Part shown: positions 58,198-64,000 of the stretch, one piece after another
How the letters are laid out: each line of letters opens with the position of its first letter
How positions within the stretch are numbered: position 1 is the stretch's first letter
DNA from: Nitrospina sp. LS_NOB
GTDB taxonomy: Bacteria; Nitrospinota; Nitrospinia; Nitrospinales; VA-1
DNA length: 64,000 bases
NCBI GenBank assembly: GCA_001542995.1
Contig: LFLA01000021.1
Span: forward strand, 186,001-250,000
Direction of reading: 5' to 3'
Position numbers and translations under genes: made by a program
Notes under the pieces: model-generated
The model's input: only the letters and a program-made list of their open reading frames with translations
Databases searched by the model: none
Told to the model about the DNA's origin: nothing

Positions 58198-58776
58198 ATG
58201 GCTCGAAAATCTAAATACAATCTGGTGTGGATGGATCTGGAAATGACTGGCTTGGACGCGGAAAAAGAAGTCGTCATTGAAATCGCCACCCTGATTACTG
58301 ACAGCGAATTGAATATTCTTGAGGAAGGGCCTTGCATCGCCATTCATCAACGAGACGAGATTTTGGACCAAATGGATGAATGGAACACCAAACACCACAA
58401 TGCATCAGGACTGGTCAAGCGGGTTCGCGAATCCTTGATAGATCAAGAGGAGACCGAAAAAAGGACTTTGGGGTTTATCAAAAAATACTGCCCAAAAGGC
58501 ACGTCTCCTTTATGTGGAAACTCCATCAGTCAAGACCGAAAATTCCTTGCGAAATATATGAGTGAGTTGCATGATTTTTTACATTATAGAAGTATTGACG
58601 TGACCTCCGTCAAAGAACTGGTGAACCGCTGGTACCCGGACGGTCCTAAATTCCCCAAAAAAAGCAACGAGCATATGGCCCTCACGGATATCCGGGAATC
58701 TCTTAAAGAACTTGTCTTTTATCGACAACATTATTTCATCGGCAAAGAAGCCAACATAGCCCAGCCTGTAACCTGA
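58198..58776 (+). CDS. orn: oligoribonuclease
   Basis: A 192-residue 3'-5' exonuclease of the DEDDh family that degrades two- to five-nucleotide RNAs and pGpG. Conserved residues can be placed: WMDLEMTGLD (11-20, Asp12 and Glu14), the middle CGNSISQDRKF (about 108-118) with Asp, and the C-terminal HMALTDIRESL (about 160-170) with His and Asp. The length is typical. By removing pGpG it may influence cyclic-di-GMP turnover. It is followed by a small membrane protein gene 21 bp downstream. Confidence 0.94.
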   Translation: MARKSKYNLVWMDLEMTGLDAEKEVVIEIATLITDSELNILEEGPCIAIHQRDEILDQMDEWNTKHHNASGLVKRVRESLIDQEETEKRTLGFIKKYCPKGTSPLCGNSISQDRKFLAKYMSELHDFLHYRSIDVTSVKELVNRWYPDGPKFPKKSNEHMALTDIRESLKELVFYRQHYFIGKEANIAQPVT

Positions 58777-58797
58777 AGACCAACAACCCTCTCAGCT

Positions 58798-59067
58798 ATG
58801 AATAAAGGCGCGATCATCACCCTGGTATTTCTCGCTTTCGTTGCCAGCGTCTCCATTGACCTTCTGTGGACCGGCAATAAATATCAATGCGAAGTCTGTA
58901 TCAAATACAAAGACCAGATTGTGTGTCAGGAGGTAAAAGGCATGGCCAAGGACGACACCATCATGACGGGTATGAGCACAGCTTGCGCCAAAGTGGCCAA
59001 CGGTATGACAGAGTCCATAGAATGCCAGGCCCAGCCGCTTGAAAAAATGGAGTGCAAGGAAATTTAA
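58798..59067 (+). CDS. small membrane-anchored Cys-rich protein
   Basis: An 89-residue protein with one N-terminal helix (about 5-23, ending before DLLWTG) and a small extracytoplasmic domain with six Cys (CEVC, VCQE, ACAK, ECQA, ECKE), probably forming disulfides. No family is recognised. It is next to orn in the same direction and is followed by repeat DNA. Confidence 0.62.
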   Translation: MNKGAIITLVFLAFVASVSIDLLWTGNKYQCEVCIKYKDQIVCQEVKGMAKDDTIMTGMSTACAKVANGMTESIECQAQPLEKMECKEI

Positions 59068-59099
59068 GCCCCTTGGCAGGGGCAGGCAGTGGGCAATAG

Positions 59100-59190
59100 C
59101 TTTACCCCTTCTACCCCTTCGGGGCATGAAAGCTAATGAAAAGGGCATAACAGGGGCACGAAGGTTTAGGTAGAATATCACGTACTGCTA
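59100..59190. repeat. dispersed repeat
   Basis: TTCGGGGCATGAAAGCTAAT (59119-59138), then GGGCATAACAGGGGCACGAA, AGGTTTAGGTAGAATATCAC. These modules match 9391-9425 and 15380-15490. It lies between convergent genes. Confidence 0.68.
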
Positions 59191-59242
59191 ACAACGATAC
59201 TCTCGGCCCACCAAATGAAGCGATGGCACTTTGGCACCACGC

Positions 59243-59947
59243 CTAGTGGCAAATCAGGTCATACACTTCCTGATATTTTTCTTCCACATTGCCCAGATTA
59301 AAACGGAACCGGTCCTTATCCATTTTTTCATTGGTGTCCCAATGCCACAGACGGCATCCATCCGGGCTGATCTCATCCCCCAGAAGAACCTCGCCCTTGT
59401 GCCGGCCAAACTCCAGCTTGAAATCAACTAACCGAATCTTCCGTTCTTTAAAAAACTCGATCATCAGGGTATTGATTTTGAGCCCTTCTGACTTCAAGGT
59501 CTCCACTTCTTGCTTGGTCGCCCAACCAAAAACATCTACATGACACTCATTGATCATGGGGTCCCCCAATGGGTCGCTCTTGTAAAAAAACTCAAGAATG
59601 GGCTTTTCCAATACCCGCCCCTCTTCAATCCCCAGCCTTTTGCATAAACTACCTGCCGCAACATTGCGCAGCACCACTTCTACAGGGATGATATCCAGCT
59701 TTTTTACCAGCATTTCCCGGTCGTTGAGGCATTCAACAAAGTGGGTCTTGATGCCCTCCCCTTCCAGAAACTGAAAAATCCGGCTTGAGACATGGTTATT
59801 CATCACACCCTTGTCAATGATGGTTCCCTTTTTCACTCCATTGAAAGCCGAAGCATCATCCTTGAAATATTGAATCACCAAATCAGGGTCAGAGGTGGTG
59901 TAAAGGATTTTGGCCTTGCCTTCATAAAGTTTTTCTAAACGTTCCAT
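59243..59947 (-). CDS. purC: phosphoribosylaminoimidazole-succinocarboxamide synthase
   Basis: A 234-residue SAICAR synthetase that joins aspartate to CAIR with ATP in purine synthesis. KLYEGKAKILY (about 6-16) and DDASAFNGVKKGTI (about 30-43) form the ATP pocket, IPVEVVLRNVAAGSLCKR (about 88-105), DPMINECH (about 132-139) and LVDFKLEFGRH (about 174-184) are the SAICAR signatures, and LLGDEISPDGCRLWHWDT follows. Size is standard. It is on the same strand as purB about 110 bp downstream of that gene, so they can be cotranscribed (purB first). The 3' side ends at repeat DNA. Confidence 0.95.
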   Translation of the reverse strand: MERLEKLYEGKAKILYTTSDPDLVIQYFKDDASAFNGVKKGTIIDKGVMNNHVSSRIFQFLEGEGIKTHFVECLNDREMLVKKLDIIPVEVVLRNVAAGSLCKRLGIEEGRVLEKPILEFFYKSDPLGDPMINECHVDVFGWATKQEVETLKSEGLKINTLMIEFFKERKIRLVDFKLEFGRHKGEVLLGDEISPDGCRLWHWDTNEKMDKDRFRFNLGNVEEKYQEVYDLICH

Positions 59948-60053
59948 GATTTATCTCTTAATTTTTAAGTATATTTCTAATATTTTTGTGATTTTTTTTC
60001 AGGCAATTCGCTGGCCCTTATATATAAGGGCCGCTCATGACCACACAATATTT

Positions 60054-61355
60054 TTACGACGTGCTCTTAAAGACCCGCTTGAAAATCTGGTCTATGTTTT
60101 TAAATTGGGTTTTTAATTTAAAAGTCTGTTCAATCTCTACGGCGGATAAAAGTTTCCGGATGTCCTTATCTTTTTTCAATAGTGTTAAAAAATCTTTTCC
60201 GTTAGTCCAGCTTTGCATGGCGTTTTTTTGCACCCGTTTATAAGCTTCTTCCCGGGTGATGCCCTTTCTCACCAGGGCGAGCAAAACGCTTTGCGAATAA
60301 ATCAGGCCGCCTGTTTTTTCCAGGTTACGCATCATGTTCTCAGGGTAAACCATCAGCCGATCCATCATCGACGTCATTTTCTTCAACATGTAATGAATCA
60401 AAATCGTACTGTCCGGCCCGATCACCCGCTCCACGGAAGAATGGCTGATGTCCCGTTCGTGCCAGAGCGGCATATTCTCCATAGCCGCAAAAGCGTTTGC
60501 CCGAACCACCCGGGCCAGACCACACATTTGCTCGGTAACCACTGGATTCCGCTTGTGCGGCATCGCCGATGATCCTTTCTGTCCGCTGGAAAAATACTCC
60601 TCCGCCTCCAACACTTCCGTTCTATGCAAATGGCGAATTTCCGTAGCAATTTTGTCTATGGTCCCAGCAATAATAGCAAGGGTTGAAAAAAACTCTGCAT
60701 GGCGGTCGCGCTGAATAATCTGACTGGAAACCGGGGCAGGCTTCAATCCCAACTTGGAGCAGACGTATTCTTCAACATCTGGGTCGATGCAGGCAAAGGT
60801 TCCTACCGCGCCTGAAATCTGCCCATAGGCAATGGTTTGCCGTGCCCGTTTGAGGCGGTCGATATTTCGTTTGATTTCTTCATACCAGTTGGCAATTTTT
60901 AATCCAAAGGTCAAAGGCTCGGCGTGAATACCATGCGACCGACCAATGATGGGAGTGAGCTTGTATTTCTTCGCCTGCCTTTCCAACACATCCTTAAACG
61001 CCGAGAGCTCTTTCAAAATCAGGGTTGCAGATTGCTTCATCTGCACCGCCAAAGCAGTGTCCAGAACATCGGAAGAAGTCATTCCCATATGCATATACCT
61101 GGCCGATTCCCCGACATGCTCCGCCACGCAGGTTAAAAATGCGATCACATCATGTTTAACTTCCCGTTCAATTTCATCAATGCGCTCCACATTGAAACGG
61201 GATTTTGTTTGGATGTCTTTCAAGGCTGATTTTGGGATTTCCCCTCTTTTGGCCAGAGCCTCACAAGCCAGAACTTCTATTTTCAGCCAGATTTTAAATT
61301 TGTTTTCCGGCTCCCAAATGACCGCCATTTCAGGCAATGAGTATCGTGGTATCAA
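60054..61355 (-). CDS. purB: adenylosuccinate lyase
   Basis: A 433-residue homotetrameric lyase that acts twice in purine synthesis, splitting fumarate from SAICAR and from adenylosuccinate. Placed motifs: MGMTSSDVLDTALA (about 91-104), GRSHGIHAEPLTFG (about 138-151) with the catalytic His, and the fumarase-superfamily signature GSSAMPHKRNP (about 262-272) with the catalytic Ser loop. Length is that of the short bacterial class. It precedes purC on the same strand. The start is ATG 61355 with a weak ribosome site. Confidence 0.95.
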   Translation of the reverse strand: MIPRYSLPEMAVIWEPENKFKIWLKIEVLACEALAKRGEIPKSALKDIQTKSRFNVERIDEIEREVKHDVIAFLTCVAEHVGESARYMHMGMTSSDVLDTALAVQMKQSATLILKELSAFKDVLERQAKKYKLTPIIGRSHGIHAEPLTFGLKIANWYEEIKRNIDRLKRARQTIAYGQISGAVGTFACIDPDVEEYVCSKLGLKPAPVSSQIIQRDRHAEFFSTLAIIAGTIDKIATEIRHLHRTEVLEAEEYFSSGQKGSSAMPHKRNPVVTEQMCGLARVVRANAFAAMENMPLWHERDISHSSVERVIGPDSTILIHYMLKKMTSMMDRLMVYPENMMRNLEKTGGLIYSQSVLLALVRKGITREEAYKRVQKNAMQSWTNGKDFLTLLKKDKDIRKLLSAVEIEQTFKLKTQFKNIDQIFKRVFKSTS

Positions 61356-61481
61356 AAGTCAAGTTCCTTGAATAATAGGTCGGGAATAAAAGTTGCGGTT
61401 GAATAAATGCAGAAAAATTCTTTAATTATGGTAAAAATATTTTGTGCATATCTTAAACGCAATTGTCCGGTAAATCAATAA

Positions 61482-61976
61482 ATGAACTCAACGGTTGAAG
61501 TCTGTTTTGTATGTCTTGGAAATATTTGCCGTTCCCCGCTTGCCCAAGGCGTTTTTGAGGCCCTCGTCAAAAAAGAAGGCCTGCAGGATCGCATCATTAT
61601 CAGCTCCGCCGGGGTCGGCCACTGGCATGTGGGGAATCCTCCAGACTCCCGAATGCAACAAACCGCACGTGAACACGGCATTCACCTCAATAGCCGGGCG
61701 CGCCAGTTCCAGGATTCCGATTTCAAGAAGATGGATCTGGTGCTTGCCATGGACCATAGCAATCTGAGCGCTCTTGAACAAATGCGGCCCGCACCGGAAC
61801 TGAATGACAAGCTTTTCCTGTTTCGCTCTTTCGACCCTGAACACAACGATAACCTCGAAGTGCCCGACCCTTATTACGGCGGCGACAAAGGGTTTGAAAC
61901 GGTGTACCAGATCGTTGAGCGAACCTGCCCAAAAGTTCTGGATCATCTGAAAACCAAGCTTGCAAAAAAAGCATGA
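61482..61976 (+). CDS. low-molecular-weight protein tyrosine phosphatase
   Basis: A 164-residue phosphatase. FVCLGNICRSPLAQ carries the CX5R loop (Cys11 to Arg17), and the general acid is in VPDPYYGGDKGFETVY (about 129-144). Such proteins dephosphorylate protein tyrosines in exopolysaccharide control or act as arsenate-reductase-like enzymes; here no kinase gene is adjacent. It overlaps the fructosamine-kinase-like gene by four bases (ATGA), suggesting that both act on phosphorylated or glycated proteins. Probably cytosolic. Confidence 0.92.
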   Translation: MNSTVEVCFVCLGNICRSPLAQGVFEALVKKEGLQDRIIISSAGVGHWHVGNPPDSRMQQTAREHGIHLNSRARQFQDSDFKKMDLVLAMDHSNLSALEQMRPAPELNDKLFLFRSFDPEHNDNLEVPDPYYGGDKGFETVYQIVERTCPKVLDHLKTKLAKKA

Positions 61977-62848
61977 ATGAAGAAATTTGCGAACTCCTGG
62001 AACCTGTTTTTGGCCAGGAGGTGAAAGTGCAGTCCTCCTCCCCAACTGGCGGAGGATGCATCAACCAGACCTCCGTTCTGCAATTGAACAATGGTGAGCG
62101 GGTTTTCCTGAAATATAATTCCCACCCTGCTCCGGATTTCTTCGCCGCCGAATCCAAAGGCCTTAAACTTCTCGCCCAAGCAGAGAACGGACCACGAATC
62201 CCAAAGCCACTGGCTTTACAGAATTCCCAAAGACCCTCCTTTCTCATCCTGGAATATATTGAGGAGTCTTCTCCCGGGTCCGATTTCCCAGTCCGCTTCG
62301 CCCGGTCTCTGGCCGAACTTCATCGTGTCACTCATGACAACTTCGGTCTGGACCATGACAATTATATTGGCAGTACCCCGCAGAAAAATACCCATGAAAC
62401 CAATGGCACCCATTTCTTCCGCAACCACAGGTTGCGATATCAGCAGGAACTTGCCAGAAAGTCCGGAAAGCTCCCCAGTGCTACCGATAAAAATCTCAGC
62501 AAGCTATGCGATCGGCTTGAAAACTACTTCGATATTTCAGGGGAAAAACCAGCCTTGCTGCATGGAGACCTGTGGTCAGGAAATTATTTTCCTGACCGGG
62601 ACCACATCCCCTGTATTTTTGATCCGGCAGTTTATTTTGGTTTGCGTGAGGCCGATCTGGCCATGACCGAACTTTTTGGCAGACTGCCGCAAAGGTTTTA
62701 TGATGCTTATCACGAAGCTTTTCCGCTGAACTCGGGATATGAAGAGAGAAAGAACCTGTACAACCTGTACCACCTTTTGAACCACCTGAACCTTTTTGGC
62801 GGTTCCTACCTTGGGTCTGTGGAACAGGTGCTGAAACGCTACAACTAG
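61973..62848 (+). CDS. fructosamine kinase family protein
   Basis: A 291-residue kinase of the fructosamine/ketosamine-3-kinase family, which phosphorylates sugars on glycated proteins so that they fall off. The segments SPTGGGCINQT (about 23-33), RVFLKYNSH, FLILEYIEES, HGDLWSGN (about 196-203, catalytic Asp) and FDPAVYFGLREADLAM (about 214-229, metal-binding Asp) are clear. It is coupled by ATGA overlap to an LMW phosphatase gene, an arrangement also known in other bacteria that repair glycated proteins. The substrate is inferred. Confidence 0.93.
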   Translation: MNEEICELLEPVFGQEVKVQSSSPTGGGCINQTSVLQLNNGERVFLKYNSHPAPDFFAAESKGLKLLAQAENGPRIPKPLALQNSQRPSFLILEYIEESSPGSDFPVRFARSLAELHRVTHDNFGLDHDNYIGSTPQKNTHETNGTHFFRNHRLRYQQELARKSGKLPSATDKNLSKLCDRLENYFDISGEKPALLHGDLWSGNYFPDRDHIPCIFDPAVYFGLREADLAMTELFGRLPQRFYDAYHEAFPLNSGYEERKNLYNLYHLLNHLNLFGGSYLGSVEQVLKRYN

Positions 62849-62945
62849 GCGCCACTCGGCGTGGCGCCCGACTCACAATAACATGAATGGGCAGCAACAA
62901 GTTATCTCGGCCTAAGATGCCATTACACACTGGTACCAAGCTTTT

Positions 62946-62969
62946 GGCGGTCGCGCTAGCGTCACCGCC
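62946..62969. repeat. palindromic repeat GGCGGT...ACCGCC
   Basis: GGCGGTCGCGCT followed by AGCGTCACCGCC is the complement of the element at 41269-41292 with one change. It is followed by GCCGCCAGCCGCTGGCTGGC, another hairpin, between convergent genes. Confidence 0.65.
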
Positions 62970-62993
62970 CTATTGCCGCCAGCCGCTGGCTGG

Positions 62994-63761
62994 CTAGAAG
63001 CCGCCGCCAATTTTAGCTATGAAGGTATTCAGTTCTCTTTCGATGGGACCATCCCAGTTTTTAATTTCTGTGGCCAGTGTGGCAAGGACGGCTTTGCCTT
63101 CACTTATTTCCATTGCGCTGGCAATGCTGACCAGGATTCTTGAACCATAACGGTCAACCAGGCCATGTTCTTCCGCAGCACGAAAAGCCATATCCGGCCC
63201 TAGAATCATCGCCCAGGCCTGGATGACAGAGACTTGGGTCGACTCCCTGAACCGGAGGGAATCCAAACCTTCCATATAGGTTTCCGCGTCCATCTCGCCC
63301 AACTCGAATTTCTCAATCAACTGCTTCAGATTTTCTTCTTTCGATTCCACCTTTTGGAATATATATTCGAAAAACTTGGCTTCCGATTTTTTCAATTCCG
63401 CCATGTTCCAGGGACAAGTAAAATCTACGTCCTGATCCCTGGACTTATTGGCCCGCCGGGCTTCCCTCTCGATCTTGTAGAGGCATTTGGGGCATCGCTT
63501 ACCTGCGTCATGATTGAACTCGCCTCCGCAGGAACAGGGAGCCAGAACACTTTGAAAAGCCAGGGCCAGGGCCTCCCCTTTTAACCCCAACACATCTCGG
63601 AAGGCAACCCGCACCGGGTTAGTGCCAGCCACCGATATACATCGAACGCATGAGGAGCAATGAATCAGATAGGTGTTGTCCCCTTCCTCAGGTTCAATGA
63701 CAGGCTCAAAAATCTCCGGGCAGAGAGTACACTGCACTTCTTTCTGAAATGTATCAACCAT
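62994..63761 (-). CDS. zinc-ribbon protein of unknown function
   Basis: A 255-residue cytosolic protein. N-terminal Cys pairs CTLC (11-14) and CSSC (35-38), plus CSCGG (about 76-80) and CPKC (about 90-93), suggest two zinc ribbons. The rest (about 110-250) is helical with MAELKKSEAKFFEYIFQK and LGPDMAFRAAEEHGLVDRYG. No family with known function is recognised; the mix of zinc ribbons and helical domain is like some adaptor or regulatory proteins. It is followed on the same strand, 140 bp upstream of its start, by the end of another gene with its own terminator. Confidence 0.72.
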   Translation of the reverse strand: MVDTFQKEVQCTLCPEIFEPVIEPEEGDNTYLIHCSSCVRCISVAGTNPVRVAFRDVLGLKGEALALAFQSVLAPCSCGGEFNHDAGKRCPKCLYKIEREARRANKSRDQDVDFTCPWNMAELKKSEAKFFEYIFQKVESKEENLKQLIEKFELGEMDAETYMEGLDSLRFRESTQVSVIQAWAMILGPDMAFRAAEEHGLVDRYGSRILVSIASAMEISEGKAVLATLATEIKNWDGPIERELNTFIAKIGGGF

Positions 63762-63856
63762 CCGTTTGTTCCTCAGATTGCATTAAAATTAATAGCTTGA
63801 TTGTTTAGATGAGGGAAATTAGCCCCGGTTCTAAAAATATCACGTCTCAAACAGGC

Positions 63857-63888
63857 AAAAAAAAACCCATGACCCGGGGGCCATGGGT
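63857..63888 (-). terminator. Rho-independent terminator
   Basis: On the minus strand, ACCCATGGCCCCCGGGTCAT then GGGTTTTTTTTT: ACCCATG pairs with CATGGGT, followed by nine T. It lies 20 bp after the stop of the partial gene at the right window edge. Confidence 0.9.
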
Positions 63889-63907
63889 CCAATACAGTTT
63901 CAGGGTT

Positions 63908-64000
63908 TTAGCCGGAGTAGGCTTGGCCTAAAGCAGCCGATTCAGCTTCTTGACCACCCATAATAACCTTACCCGTTATCACGTCCACAGGAAACATGGT
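63908..64000 (-). CDS. C-terminal end of an unrecognised gene
   Basis: The minus-strand frame is open from the window edge and ends at TAA 63908-63910; it gives 30 residues containing FPVDVITGKVIMGGQEAES and ending AYSG. A terminator follows 20 bp downstream, which supports a real 3' end. No family is recognisable from so short a piece. Confidence 0.55.
   Translation of the reverse strand, partial: TMFPVDVITGKVIMGGQEAESAALGQAYSG

Overview
The window is about 64 kb of mid-GC (high forties per cent by eye) Gram-negative chromosome. The mix of an AniA-type copper nitrite reductase (nirK), LPS export (lptG), sigma-54 control, glnD, SelO, copper-oxidase chemistry and many dispersed intergenic repeats fits a marine nitrite-oxidiser-like lineage such as Nitrospinota. 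That placement is inference from gene content; no 16S rRNA gene is present.

Layout. 1-9.3 kb: housekeeping block (DUF1015 protein, engB, a thioredoxin-like ferredoxin, an AmgK-like kinase overlapping lptG, ppx/gppA, ilvB, a multi-pass membrane protein). 9.3-29.4 kb: accessory and repeat-rich region. It holds sspB, tRNA-His, tRNA-Arg, tRNA-Pro, several hypothetical or broken genes, a multicopper oxidase fused to a CopB-like outer-membrane barrel, an alpha/beta hydrolase with a Rieske ferredoxin, a short tyrosine recombinase, a GC-rich selO that looks transferred, a DUF932 gene, a degenerate HtrA-like protein and a His/Ser-rich Spy-like protein. 29.4-36.5 kb: a compact membrane-stress and polyamine module in three transcription units (DUF2617, J-domain protein, DUF2170/YjfI, PspA/YjfJ and DUF4178 on +; lipoprotein, tandem DUF350/YjfL and membrane-bound spermidine synthase on -; RCK potassium channel on +). 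36.5-37.7 kb: decayed DNA with half a tRNA and a cheA remnant.

38-45 kb: nirK divergent from an Rrf2 regulator with palindromes between them, a catabolic acetolactate synthase plus aldehyde dehydrogenase pair, and two convergent formylglycine-generating-enzyme-like proteins. 45.5-52 kb: a PAS/sigma-54 activator divergent from a probable regulon headed by a clear -24/-12 promoter (VOC protein, membrane protein, altered metallo-beta-lactamase-fold protein, NmrA protein, pirin, DoxX with an internal stop, nitroreductase). This looks like a response to electrophile, quinone or redox stress. 52-64 kb: core metabolism (DAHP synthase, glnD, TPR protein, a guanidino-modifying enzyme behind a strong terminator, orn, purC, purB, LMW phosphatase, fructosamine-kinase-like protein) and a zinc-ribbon protein.

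The most interesting units are the PspA/DUF350/polyamine/K-channel module with an embedded J-domain protein, the sigma-54 detoxification regulon, and the CopA-CopB fusion. Intergenic repeat families are abundant, and one copy appears to truncate a gene. Two otherwise recognisable reading frames carry TGA where the family has a conserved Trp.
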